Below, piece by piece: positions 1-10,121 of a stretch of 64,000 nucleotides of DNA. Source of the stretch: Heterobilharzia americana (lineage: Eukaryota; Platyhelminthes; Trematoda; Strigeidida; Schistosomatidae). The DNA lies in assembly GCA_944470555.2 (NCBI GenBank), contig OX104128.1, positions 63,681,257-63,745,256 on the forward strand, written 5' to 3'. The notes below the pieces were generated by a model. The model searched no databases, was not told where the DNA came from, and was given only the letters and a program-made list of their open reading frames with translations. Numbering within the stretch: the stretch's first letter is position 1; the number at the start of each line of letters is the position of its first letter. A program made the position numbers and the translations under genes.

Positions 1-31
1 TGCTCTGTTGATAGGCGCTTCTTGATGAAAT

Positions 32-600
32 TCACTGGATAGTCATTGACTCTGAAGGCTTTACACAGTTGAGTTTCTTCTGACATCCGTAAATGTTGAG
101 CACCACAATGAGTTTTGGCATATATGAATAAAAGCTAATACAAATCTGGTAATAATTTGAGTTGTTACTGTTGTAGTACAGGATTTGGTGTATATGTTGC
201 TTTCCTGTACACTTGAGTGTATAAGGTTCGATCATGTGTTCTTCTGACAAACACGTATAGGAAGGCGATTTCATTGTTTCCTTCTCATTTTGTGAACTGA
301 ATACCTTCAAAGGTTTGTTTGATGAGACCGGACGTGTTTTTCAGCTTACTTGTTAAACACAGAAGTATCGTCGACGTAAGAAATGTAGATTTTTGATATG
401 ATTATTAGAATGACTATTGATTCTAATTCTACTTCAGTGATCAGTCTGGATATCAGAGAGCCTATGGCCGTCCCTTTAATTTATTTATAGGTCTTGGTGT
501 TGAGTATGTTGCGAGACATAGGTTGATTAGTTCTACGAAATTTGTAGCGGTAATTTTCGCGTAATTGTGAAAATTCTAGTGATTATTGAAAAGGATTCTC
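32..600 (-). pseudogene. Penelope-like element reverse transcriptase remnant
   Basis: Reading the minus strand from about 560 down, the conceptual protein shows KGTAIGS followed about 30 codons later by YVDDTS. These match the Penelope-like signatures KGTxMGSP and RYVDDTF around the polymerase active site. Further down (310-32) an open frame of 92 codons holds TGKQHIHQILYYNSNN, resembling the HTDQxLxYxSNHP stretch that follows the palm domain in these elements. Two frame changes and a stop after VFNK show it is dead. The RT order runs high to low coordinate, so the element points left. No ends or terminal repeats could be placed. The family call is fairly sure because two separate motifs occur in the right order. 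Confidence 0.6.
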
Positions 601-1189
601 ATTGTTTATTTGGTAAGATCCAGGTTAATTGAACTGAGAAGTGTAATTGCATCGAAGGACACCAATGGAGGCTGTTTTTACCTTGGTAATTCGTTGTTAT
701 ATTGGTTACGTATTACGTCTTCCTTTCAATATAATGAGTGTTGATCACATTTTGATTATTTATTGGCTAACATTTTTCCTCATTATTAACTCTCTTATCT
801 TGAATCCTTGTCCATTTGATGGCATGTTTTATAGATCTAGAAGTTTAGAAAAAAGATTGATTCAAGGAAAAAATATGCTTCTTTCTAATCAGGTCTTCGT
901 CTTTGGCTCTACACTAACACATTATATATATAATTACAGATTTTAAGTAAGTCATAAAGAGACATCAAGATGCAAATAATTAACAGAGTGAAACATCCGG
1001 GATTAAAAATGGTAATTATAATAATGTGAGACAAGTTACTTCTAGACATATTCTAGGCATATTAACTGGTAAAGTAAGTTGAGATTTTTTCTTGAGTCTC
1101 CAGTTATAAACAATAAATAATTGCTTAAAAATAAAAAACTGAATTAACATTGATAAAACAAGAGGAAGAGGAGGTGTACAAAGTAGTAC

Positions 1190-1560
1190 TAAAAGTTACA
1201 TCATTGTTGACGCCGAACAGCAATGCAAGCAATTGAACAAATTTCTTTTGAATGCAAGTTTATATTTATTAAGATGCATTGCAATCTCCTGTGCTATGGG
1301 AAGCAGTCAGATAGGTAGTCCATGTGGTAAATTATTTAGTGTACGATGAATAGTTTTAAAAGCTTTTCTAGTATCCACTTGATGTCCCGTGTCAACTAGG
1401 TGTGCAGGTATAGATATCTTTATTGTTCTAATCTGTCTTTTATTCAATCATGATAGATGGTATTCAAAGATTCGACGATGGACCTGTCTTACTGACCACT
1501 CAAGAAAAAGCATTCAACTTACTTTACAAGTTAATATCCACTTTGCCTAGAAGTAACCTG
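1190..1560 (-). pseudogene. Possible Penelope-like C-terminal remnant
   Basis: The minus strand can be read as a near-continuous frame with VRQVHRRIFEYHLS, then IPAHLVDTGHQVD and a run ending near MHLNKYK. The pattern R-R-x-x-E-H followed by xxHLVxTGHxVD resembles the region after the GIY-YIG core in schistosome Penelope-type endonucleases. At least two stops interrupt it. It lies upstream in sequence of the RT remnant at 32-600 but in the wrong order to be the same copy, so it would be a separate insertion. The evidence is weak, and another retroelement C-terminus is possible. Confidence 0.35.
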
Positions 1561-1684
1561 TTTCACATTATTATAATTACCATTTTGAATCCTGTATAAT
1601 TTACTCCGTTGATTATTTGCATCTTGATTCCTCGAACTTATCATGACTTACTTAAGATCTGTAATTATTGTTTATCAGCCCCTT

Positions 1685-2576
1685 CCCCACTATCTGATGA
1701 AGTCCATGTCGCTTTGTGGATATCCTTGTGCTCAAACACAGTGCCTCCAATCACCAAATCGTTGAATGCTCAGAAGCCTGCAAACAATTCTCCATTCTCA
1801 TGCATTTCACCGAGCGCTTCTCGACCCATGGTTAGTTCTCTTTCTGTGTTGTTCGCTCCCAGTTTGCATTCATGTCGCCCATTAGAATTTTGATGTCACC
1901 AACTGAGAGGGGGTCTTGTCCAGTGTTGATTGCAGTTGTCTGCAGAATTCCTCCTTCTCTTGATCTGCATTATTTGTTGGCGCGTAGCGTAGAATTGTAT
2001 GATTGTGACTTTTCTTCCCGTTGAGTTGAGCCTTGCTGTTATGATCGTTGAGGAGATTGGTTCCTACTGCATGAGAGTCTTAAATGCTTTTGGGACATCA
2101 TGATAGCCGCTCCAAAACTCAGTGTGCTCGTGGTTGTCGTCTGGGTGACCGGAGTAGATTATTGATTCTCCAGTTGACAGTTTGGAAAGTCCACTTCCAT
2201 TCCACCTGCTTTCAGAGATTCCTAGCACTTCAATGCTATACCTTCTCATCTCCTTTGCAATCTGGGAAGCCTTGCTAGGTTCAAGCATAGTGCGGACATT
2301 TTATGTCCCCATCCTTACTTTCGTTTTCATCGGGAGGAGAGTAGACAGATCAACCAATTGTCTTCCCGAAGGCTTCCACCAATCGGCGTCATTTCGTCTC
2401 TGCGATCCCAGTGAGGAATAAATTTGTTTTATGTCTTATATTTTGTCTATGCTTTGAAGTTTCTGTAATGGTTGGATTGGTTTTCCGGTGTAGGGTTGGT
2501 AGCCCTATGCCCAACCTTCCCTCTTTATCCTGGTTAGGATCGGCTAGTAACTAGTGAACTAGTTAACCAGGCGAGG
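1685..2576 (-). mobile_element. RTE-clade retrotransposon, 5' part only (copy A)
   Basis: This is a minus-strand RTE fragment whose 5' end is the motif CCTCGCCTGGTTAACTAG, starting at 2576 and shared with copies ending at 17624 and 54648. It covers the 5' leader and the apurinic-type endonuclease. The open frame 2064-2288 shows EVLGISESRWNG and TGESIIYSGH, typical of the endonuclease start in RTE elements. The lower part (1690-1900) matches the endonuclease tail seen more fully in the copies at 16523-16981 and 53549-54007. The reading frame is broken and the reverse transcriptase is absent, so the copy is both 3'-truncated and dead. A Penelope-like copy begins about 65 bp beyond its 5' end. 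Confidence 0.8.
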
Positions 2577-2639
2577 TTTATATGTATAGTGTAGAATCAA
2601 GTACGAAAACCTAATTAAAAAGAATTATATTTCTTCCCA

Positions 2640-4125
2640 GAATCAACCTTCTTTAAAGATCTAGAATTATCTTTTTATTGACATATAAATTGTGGATTTT
2701 ACGAATTCCCCAACATATAACCTTTCAAAGTACCTGACAAAAATCCTTAAACGATTACAAGACAACTTGGTAAGTATCATTAAAAATTCATTAGACTTCA
2801 AACAAAAATTATTACAAACAACGATTGAAGATGATGAAACAATGGTTAGCTTTGATGTTGTTTCACTATATACAAATATTCAGACTGATGAAATGCATAC
2901 AAGTGGTTAGAATTTTATTAGAGTCAGATACTTCTTTATCACTTGGATGTAATATTTTCATCAGTGAAATCAGTGATGCACTGAGATTATATCTGACCTC
3001 AACCTTTTTTACTTTCGAGTGGACCTTTATCGTCAAACCAGTAGGGTAGCAATGGGCCCACCTGTCTCACCCATTGTAGCTAATCTATACATGCACAAAG
3101 TAGAATCAGATATACTTAGCCAACATAATTTAAAACCAAGAATATGGTGGAGGTATGTTGATGATACCTTCGTCATAACCAAAAAACAAGGACTAGAAAA
3201 TCTTTTGAATACCTTAACAGCCGTTCAATTCTAAAAAATTCAAATATGAACCAGAAACAGAATTCACAACGTTAGCTTTCCTAGACTGCAAGGCGATACG
3301 AAACAATGATGGGACACTTGACATTGATGTCTATCGAAAAGATACACATTGTAACAATTACCTTGACTTCGATTCGGCTCATCCATTGGAAACTAAGTTA
3401 ATCGTTACCAAAAATCTGTTGACGAGATCACAAAGGATACCAAATAAAGTGGAATCTCAGTAAGCAGATAGGTAACTTGTTCGGGAAGTCTTAAAACAAA
3501 ATAACTATCCGGACAAACTATTAAAAAGGATCGACAAAAGTTTATTGAATAAAAATATGAAAAAGCCATGCCACAAAGATTGGATAAGTACTATAATATT
3601 TCCTTATCGAACATCCACTTCAGAGGAAATAAGGCGTATCCTTGATAGTTACAACATGAGAGTATTCTTTAAGGTGACGAATACATTACACTCACACCTG
3701 TGTAAATTAAAAGATCCGATTCCTCATTTGGAACAACAAAACTGTGTTTATAAGGTAGACTGTAGGTGAATGCGATGCCACATACATTGGAGAGACATCA
3801 CGTCAAGTACTAACATGTGTAGCTGAACACGGTCGAAGTTCCACTAAAAAAACAACAATAAAATTGTTATGATGTAGAAAGGCTTGAAAAAAGCTCTGCT
3901 ATCACGGCTCATGCCCTATATTCAGGTCATAAAATGTCATTGGAACAGACGAAAATCCTGCAAAAGGGTTTTCTTTCTCACGAAGAGCAGAGCCTTGTAG
4001 AAGCTTTGCACATCTCTTCATATCCTTCTTCGGTCGACAGAAAAGATGCGTTAGACATCCCACTAATATGGCAAACACTAATGACTCACCCAGTCAGTTG
4101 TAAATAATATGTGAAGAGAAGGTAG
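2640..4125 (+). pseudogene. Penelope-like element with RT and GIY-YIG remnants
   Basis: This is the best preserved Penelope-like copy here. Reading frames in order show SFDVVSLYTNI (2850-2885), then GPPVSPIVANLYM (3055-3095) and RYVDDTF (3151-3171), the polymerase catalytic pair being intact. Further on comes a fingers/thumb-like region, then VYKVDC and CDATYIGETSRQ (about 3746-3805), the GIY-YIG endonuclease that marks this class. The last recognisable part is SHEEQSLVEA and a short tail to about 4110. Frameshifts near 2905, 3010, 3232 and 3768, and stops, split it into at least five pieces. The element would have encoded a reverse transcriptase fused to a nicking endonuclease. No terminal repeats were found. 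Confidence 0.85.
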
Positions 4126-5194
4126 AACACAATTTCCTTGCACATGATTTATTCCGAATTCATTTTTGTTTGGATAGTCTCCGGTGTTATTTCTCTGAAT
4201 CGTCTTAACCACGAGGAGAAAAAGAAAATACTGGTTGCATTTTAACAGCATGTCTAGTCCTATTACATGGCACTTTATTGGTCTACTATTTTCATCAATT
4301 TTACGCTACTTTCTGAGTTATATCCATTTGATGAACGATAACATAATCCATTATGTTATCACTCATACTTCAAGTGTTATCAAAAGTACATTTACCATTT
4401 TCATTATTATTATTGTTATTATTATTTATTTATCATATATTGTCTGATGTTCAAATATTCATCCTTCCAAACTAGTAATCTATTCTTTCTCACCCTTGAT
4501 GTCTCACAACTCCATTGTACTTTTCATAGACAGGATAAAAAAAATGTTTCCTCACCCTAATTTTGTTCCACCTTACTCGCACAACTGAAAAAACAACCTC
4601 ATTGACCGAGTTGCTTATTCACACACCTGTATTACATCGATCTTTGCTCCATATCGCAATGTAATTGGATGGTTGTAAAGGTCACCACTTTCTGTACCAA
4701 AAGTTGAATATTAACCTGAAAACTGAATGTCAGATTCATCCTCTTGAAAAGGATCTTCTTAACAAGTTTGGAACGTTGCCGAATAATAGAAAATATTTGT
4801 TTATTTTGTTATTTGGTCTTGTGTGCTACGCCGGGATTACACAAGTAAAATTGCACCTTATTCAATGTATATAAATTATCATTTACCTAGCATAAAGTAT
4901 GTGATTTTAGGTTGTGTGCAGTTGAAGAATGTCCTCGAAGTAAGATGACTTTATTTTATTCAACACATCTGTTCATTGTTGCGTTTTTCAACAGTTGTCA
5001 AAAATTTCCAGCCTTCTGACTAAATATGTGTACAAATATATTTTGATGTATTTTTTCAGCCTACTATAATTTTGTTAGTAGTATTTGATGTATGCTATTA
5101 TTTTTTTCATGCCACGAGTTAATGAGCTTCATCAATGGAAACGAGCGGTAATGTTTATATTTTTTGCTAGGAAAGAGATTATTTTTATGCATAC
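4126..5194. other. AT-rich stretch without a recognised feature
   Basis: No convincing coding, RNA or repeat signal was found. Short T-rich and TTATTA runs (4400-4440) are present. Short open frames at 4235-4447 and 4665-4874 have no family signature. Confidence 0.5.
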
Positions 5195-5539
5195 ATGCAT
5201 CTGAGGGACAGCCAATCGATATGTGCTTGGTTAAATTGTTTGTCATTCATGGAGATTTTGCTCATACAAAAAAGACAGTCTGACATTATGCGTATTTTAG
5301 ATGTATTCAAAAAAGAAATAGCTTTGTTGTCATACATTTTTGGTCAACTTGCAATCAATGGTGTAAGATATTTTCTTGATCGGAAAAAAATAGTCAAAGT
5401 TTTTCTTCTTTGTTTCATAGTTTATGACATTTGGTTTATTTTTCGTTCACTTGCAGTTAATTTGTTTTCTTATTTGCTGTGTGATCTTGCGGATTTTCCT
5501 TTGCCTGACTATGATGATCTAGTTACCAGACGGTCGTAA
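5195..5539 (+). other. Orphan hydrophobic open frame, 114 codons
   Basis: An uninterrupted frame with two hydrophobic runs (FLLCFIVYDIWFIF and the following NLFSYLLC) ends in DYDDLVTRRS. I do not recognise it. It ends 70 bp before a TA microsatellite and an AATAAA (5591-5596), an arrangement often seen at 3' ends of retroposed copies, so it may be part of an unrecognised element. It could equally be a chance open frame in AT-rich DNA. No splice sites or promoter can be argued. Confidence 0.15.
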
Positions 5540-5606
5540 TGCTGATGTATTGCAACTTGATGTTTATAGATTTATGTGATGTTACTTCGAACAATAAAGA
5601 CGTATC

Positions 5607-5610
<4 letters not shown>

Positions 5611-5686
<76 letters not shown>
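5611..5686. repeat. (TA)n microsatellite
   Basis: About 38 uninterrupted TA units. They follow AATAAAGACGTATCCTGA directly, as if grown from the tail of an inserted copy. Confidence 0.98.
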
Positions 5687-5687
<1 letters not shown>

Positions 5688-6040
5688 GACGTGTGCTTGT
5701 AGTCAGCCGTCATATTCTAATTGCATCGGTTTGTATATTAATTTGAAAGATAGAATGGAAATGATAAAAGGAACTCGAAAACAAAGGACACTTTAATCTT
5801 AGTAGTTACCATAAGTCGATGATATAACTTATCTGCCTAGTTACGGTTATGAGTCACACCTATTGTACTCCAGTATCTGATTGCCGAGACTGCAATAGGT
5901 CATTTAAGGGATTCATCAAGTGTGGTCTTTCTACACTAACTATATTTTGCCAATAAGACAATTTTTGCAATATGATATATGAATTTCACATTGGTTTTCA
6001 CTAGAGATTTGTTTCTTGCATTTAGATCCCTTGATAGTTT

Positions 6041-7117
6041 TGGATAAAGCAAGAAAGATGAAATCTGAAGAGTAAAATGGTGTCATTTTGTTTCACATAT
6101 ACTCTTCAGCTGTATACAGCTTAATAGTGTAATGGTTATTGGGAAATCAATAGTCTTAAGTTATATGATAAAGTCATTGATAACCCAAACAACATGTAAG
6201 AGAACTAGTTGTAAAGAGGTGAGAAATGTAAGAAAGGGAAAATAATAATCATAAATGAATAAAGATTTATGTAATGAAGATGAAAATGAGACAGCATTAA
6301 GTTATACTCACTAAGGTAGTGAAAACTAACCACACTCTTTTTCTGTATGCATAGGTCAGGTTGAAAGCGTTTCATTGGTATCACTTCCACGAAATACAGT
6401 AATCAAAGGAACACTAAGAAACAGCTTCCCTTCGACTAGACTTGTATTAGTATACAGTACCATGTACTTACTAAACCAGTGAAGATTGGGTAATTACGCT
6501 GATCATGTCACCTTCAACTGCATTTATGAATACACATGAACTTTGTACCCGTAAATGCAGGAGAAGAACTGTGAGAGGAGGGCGTACATTTGCTTCGCCG
6601 AGCTTATAACCAACAATCTTTGCTTGAAAGGAAGTAGAATTCTTACCAGTCCAATTATCAGATACTTCATAGACAAAGATCTCGAGTGCTTTTAACATGA
6701 TAAACGCATAGAAAATGTTTGGATTATTGCTTTTATTGTTCATAAAAGCAATTCCTATGAAACGCTTTCAACCTGATCTATGCATATAGAAGGAGAGTTT
6801 GGTTAGTTTCTCATTCCCTTGATGAATATGACTTGATCCTGTTTCATTTTCATTTAATTACATAACTGTTTATTCATTGATTATTATTATCATCTTCCCT
6901 TTCTTATATTTCTCACCTCTTTGCAACTAATTCTCTTACACATTATATAAATTATCAACAATTTTGCTATACCATTTAAGATTACTGACTTTCTAATTCT
7001 AAAATACCTTACATCCTAATAACCATTACACTATTGAACTGTATACGGCTGAAGAGTATTTGTGAAATAAAATGACACTATTTTACTCTTCAGATTTCGT
7101 CTTTCTTGCTTTATCCA
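6041..7117. repeat. Large imperfect inverted repeat (foldback structure)
   Basis: The left arm 6041-6385 pairs with the right arm 6747-7117 in inverted orientation. Matching landmarks are TGGATAAAGCAAGAAAGA (6041) with TCTTTCTTGCTTTATCCA (ending 7117); ATAGTGTAATGGTTATT with AATAACCATTACACTAT; GAGGTGAGAAATGTAAGAAA with its complement near 6900; and AGGTTGAAAGCGTTTCAT with ATGAAACGCTTTCAACCT. The arms show scattered substitutions and small gaps. The 361-bp loop holds an exon-like minus-strand frame. The structure may be a foldback DNA element or an inverted duplication of host sequence. No target-site duplication was identified. Confidence 0.9.
6471..6770 (-). other. Exon-like open frame in the inverted-repeat loop
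   Basis: The minus-strand frame is open for about 100 codons after a TGA, and from an ATG at 6743 it reads 90 codons. It is not low-complexity: it contains SDNWTGKNST (two overlapping sequons), ANVRPPLTVLLLHLRV and NAVEGDMISVITQSSL. A perfect donor consensus GTAAGT lies at its end, so the frame could be an exon spliced out two bases before the TAG. I do not recognise the protein. It may be a captured or duplicated host exon or a chance frame. Its place exactly between two inverted arms makes a mobile or duplicated origin likely. Confidence 0.25.
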
Positions 7118-7266
7118 AAGAAATTTATTTGGTTCTTGTTCTAGTTCTCTAAAGTAATATTGGTAATATTAGTTTCAAAATCCACTATTTCAATCAATTT
7201 TTTAAGTGTCCAAGTACTTATTAGAGTGTTTTGTTATACAGATGAATGCTAATGTATGTAAAATCA

Positions 7267-8660
7267 TCCATTCTCTATAGTTGATCATCATCATCATTAT
7301 CAACATAGGACCAGGCATTACTACGTAATGGTCCGAGTTGCCACACCTCATATCAGCACATCAAGTAAAAAGGTAGTGAGGTGAAGGATGAAGATAAGTG
7401 AATGCAGTCAAAAGAAATATAAAGTATGAGAAGAAAGGAAAGAGGAGTGACAAAATGGTGAGATTCGGTATAGCGTTGTTAAGATGAGGATAATGTGTGT
7501 ATACATCTGCGCCACTGACTTCGGTTCTGAGCCATATCACCTAGGGTCTCCAACCACTGGTTCCTCTTGTCCCGTGGACCCCAACCACCTAGTCTGCATC
7601 GTCCTACATGGCTTAAACCAACAGTCAGAGACTTCATACATTGGTGCCATGTTTTAGTCTGGCCACCTCGGGCCTTTTTCCAGCCTGGACCCACCTCAGC
7701 CAACATTGTGTGACGAGGCAATCGGTGACTAGGCATACGTAGTACGTGTCCCAACCATCTCAGTCGATGAAGGTTCACAACCTCGTCGACTGACTTACCT
7801 CTTCTCCCTAAAACTCTACACCTAACTTCTGCATTACTCACATGGTGACACCACGGAATACGTCCTATACTACGAAGGCAACGGTGGTCAAATACCTGAA
7901 GCCTTTTTGTATCCTCCACTTTCAATGGCCATGTTTCACAGCCATACAGTAGAACAGAGCGGACTGCTGTGCAGTACACGCGACCCTTAATAGACAAACG
8001 AATATCACGGCGGCGCCATAGGTGGCGCAAATTGGCAAAAGCCAATCGAGCCTTTTGTATCCGTGCAGAAATCTCATCGGCAACTAACCCACCGGAGTTG
8101 ATCCTACTTCCCAGGTAAGTGAAGTGGTCAACACACTCAACCACTTCACTCTCTATTGTTAACCGCGGTACCGCTGAAGACCAGTCCTGGAGCAAAAATT
8201 TGCATTTGGGTGGTGAAAATCGCATCCCAAACATTCTCAAATTCCCACTCAAAGTGTTCAGAAGACTCTGCATCTTGTCAGCGTCTTCACCTAACAGGAC
8301 TATGTCATCTGCATATTCTAGATCTAAGGAAAATTCACCTGTGATCGGGTCAACGTCTGTGTAATTAGGTGACGAGAGGGAAACCTCCATAAGAATATCT
8401 ATGATAAAATTAAATAAGAATGGGGATAGTGGGCATCCTTGACGGACACCACTTGATGAGTATAGCTCCCTGGACAACTCACCATAGGCTCTAACATGCC
8501 CACAAGTGTTCGAGTAGAGAGCTTTCAATAAGGTGATGTACTTACTAGGCACGCCTTTCAGTGACAGACATTGCCATAAGACTTCTCGATCAACGGAGTC
8601 AAATGCCGCCTTCAGGTCGAGAAATACAGCTATTGTCGGGCGTCTGTAGTTGAACAATCC
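7267..8660 (-). mobile_element. RTE-clade retrotransposon, 5'-truncated (first family)
   Basis: The copy reads on the minus strand and ends in a short GAT-repeat tail (complement of ATCATCATCAT at 7286-7299), the kind of microsatellite tail expected for RTE elements. About 190 bp of 3' untranslated sequence follow the stop. The 5' side stops abruptly near 8660 inside the reverse transcriptase, next to a Penelope-like remnant, which is the usual result of incomplete target-primed reverse transcription. A second, more decayed copy of the same family lies at 19350-20010 and shares the 3' end motif. It sits antisense inside what is probably the last MED12 intron. Confidence 0.85.
7479..8657 (-). 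CDS. RTE reverse transcriptase, C-terminal part (uninterrupted)
   Basis: A 392-codon frame without breaks encodes the palm and thumb of a non-LTR reverse transcriptase. It shows FLDLKAAFDSVDRE (motif A, residues about 12-25), GVRQGCPLSPFLFN (motif B, about 70-83), YADDIVLL (catalytic motif C, about 114-121), then FTYLGSRINSGG and LLYGCETW near 237, which is characteristic of the RTE clade (SR2/SR3 in Schistosoma). A basic tail after WLGHVLRMP completes the usual C-terminus. The N-terminal endonuclease and the first RT blocks are missing through 5' truncation. The listed start is only the first possible codon in the frame, not a true start. The lack of stops suggests recent insertion, but the truncated copy cannot move by itself. 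Confidence 0.85.
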   Translation of the reverse strand: MFNYRRPTIAVFLDLKAAFDSVDREVLWQCLSLKGVPSKYITLLKALYSNTCGHVRAYGELSRELYSSSGVRQGCPLSPFLFNFIIDILMEVSLSSPNYTDVDPITGEFSLDLEYADDIVLLGEDADKMQSLLNTLSGNLRMFGMRFSPPKCKFLLQDWSSAVPRLTIESEVVECVDHFTYLGSRINSGGLVADEISARIQKARLAFANLRHLWRRRDIRLSIKGRVYCTAVRSVLLYGCETWPLKVEDTKRLQVFDHRCLRSIGRIPWCHHVSNAEVRCRVLGRRGKSVDEVVNLHRLRWLGHVLRMPSHRLPRHTMLAEVGPGWKKARGGQTKTWHQCMKSLTVGLSHVGRCRLGGWGPRDKRNQWLETLGDMAQNRSQWRRCIHTLSSS

Positions 8661-8689
8661 TATTTCAAGATAAAGTGTAGTTTCTCAAT

Positions 8690-9420
8690 TCTTTAGGTTG
8701 CTTATTATATTTTCTTGGTTATGTTGTGTTCTCTAACCTGAGTAGTTTAATCGCGAAGCTTTCCATTGTCTTTTTGGACAATATCATCAGTACCACTAAC
8801 TTTAATATGAAGTGAGCTGTCGATATTCCTTGTCCTAACGATCTGGTTTGTGATTGGTTATTTCCCTCGATTGTTGTGTCACTGACTGCATAGATTTTCT
8901 TGTTGGCTGGTTGTCACTCTGCCTGACCTCCGACTTTTTTTGTTGCATCTATGTCTATACATCGATTGATTGCTGATTGACCTGAATACCAAGCTCTTAG
9001 GTATTCTCTAATATTCTTTGTGTTTCCTCTGTCCAAAATTTCTACATTGTCAGAATTGAATTTGTGTTCATAATTATCTATGTGCATTGAAATGAGCTTT
9101 GAAATGTTGTGACGTTTAATAGGCGATTGTTGTTCATGTAGACGAAGACAGTTGACTTTGTAAATGATATTTGGTTTGTCCTCTTTGACTGTCGCGTCCT
9201 TTGGTTTTGCATGACGTTATTTGAACGGAATTTGTTAGCTTATAAGCCACACCAATTCCAAGTGGTCTCAGTAATCTTGTCGTGATCTTTGGCATATTCC
9301 TTATATACGGTTGAATGGTCCGTTTCTTGATTTTTGTGAATGATTTTGTAATTGCTGATGAACGGGATAGAGGTCTTGTGAGTAGCCATTCTTCTTTTGG
9401 ATAGATATCAAATAATTTTC
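8690..9420 (-). pseudogene. Penelope-like element, connection and GIY-YIG remnant
   Basis: On the minus strand, pieces read in order RNMPKITTRLLRPLGIGVAYK (about 9300-9235), then SCKTKGRDSQRGQTK, YKVNC, HISKL/SMHIDNYEHKFN and NVEILDRGNTKNIREYL followed by SAINRCIDID. This is the order in Penelope-like C-termini: a linker, the YKVxC box, the GIY-YIG histidine region with an FNxDNVxIL strand, then R-x-x-LE-x-W and INR. The YIG core itself is damaged, and frame changes occur several times. It abuts the truncated RTE copy at 8660. Confidence 0.65.
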
Positions 9421-9814
9421 TTCGTATCTCTTTGGAGTTATTCCATGCAATGGGTTCTCGCTTTGAGTTTTCTATTCGCTAAATTGAATCGAAATTCTTC
9501 TGTTCACACACCAGACTATTCGATATCTCAGTATCAGTTATTTACTCGTGTCATTTGTTTGTTCGTGACTAGTAGCGAAATCTGATCAATTTATGTTTTA
9601 TCCTGGTTTAAACTTCTCAATTAGTGCATCCTCAGCTAGCTATTTACTTGTTTCTACAGAGAGCTATTTGATGTCAGTGCTGGACACTTCAAACGCTGAT
9701 TGGATTACCACTAGTAGGGCTACCGAATCACAATATCCCTTTTCGCATCTTGGTATTCACTGTTAGTTATTACCGAATAAAGAATTTCTTTTTATCTATG
9801 GGGATTGACTGATA

Positions 9815-9985
9815 GTAGAGCTGTGGCTCAGTGGTTTCAAAAGATGACTTCCAACCAGTAGTATGTCATGGGTTCGAACCCTGCTCTACTGACAAGGGTT
9901 TGAGCAGCCAAGTAGTATTATTAGTCCTCACATAATAGGTGTGCTTCACTGTCTACTTTAAAGGTGTGCACAAGATTGTTGTATG
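9815..9985 (+). mobile_element. tRNA-derived SINE (copy 1)
   Basis: The first 75 bases have tRNA features: a 7-bp acceptor-like pairing GTAGAGC (9815-9821) with GCTCTAC (9883-9889), a box A-like TGTGGCTCAGTGGT and a box B GGGTTCGAACCC (9870-9881). The middle lacks a normal anticodon loop, so it is not a working tRNA gene. A tail to about 9985, with AAGGTGTGCACAAG near its end, is shared with a second copy at 13740-13905. Pol III promoter boxes plus a common non-tRNA tail are the hallmark of a SINE. It lies about 130 bp before the MED12 terminal exon. Confidence 0.75.
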
Positions 9986-10106
9986 CGTTTTGGAATAGTT
10001 GGTGTCAAGGACTAATGTTTCCTACTAGGATATATTTATATTATTTTGATCAAAATATGCATTAATATTTAGTGAAAAGTGTATTTTTATTTCTTGTATA
10101 AATTTT

Positions 10107-10121
10107 ACTTTTTCTTTATAG
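10107..10121 (+). promoter_or_regulatory. Splice acceptor of MED12 last exon
   Basis: A pyrimidine-rich run ends in TTTATAG at 10121. The open frame continues from 10122 with no in-frame ATG needed, and protein similarity to MED12 begins at once, which places the intron boundary here. Confidence 0.8.

Noticed and set aside
5611..5686. TA and other simple repeats as a CRISPR-like or regulatory array
   Set aside because: No spacer-repeat structure; ordinary microsatellites in an animal genome.
9815..9889. Functional tRNA gene
   Set aside because: Acceptor and T-arm pair well, but there is no normal anticodon loop and the sequence has a SINE tail shared with another copy.
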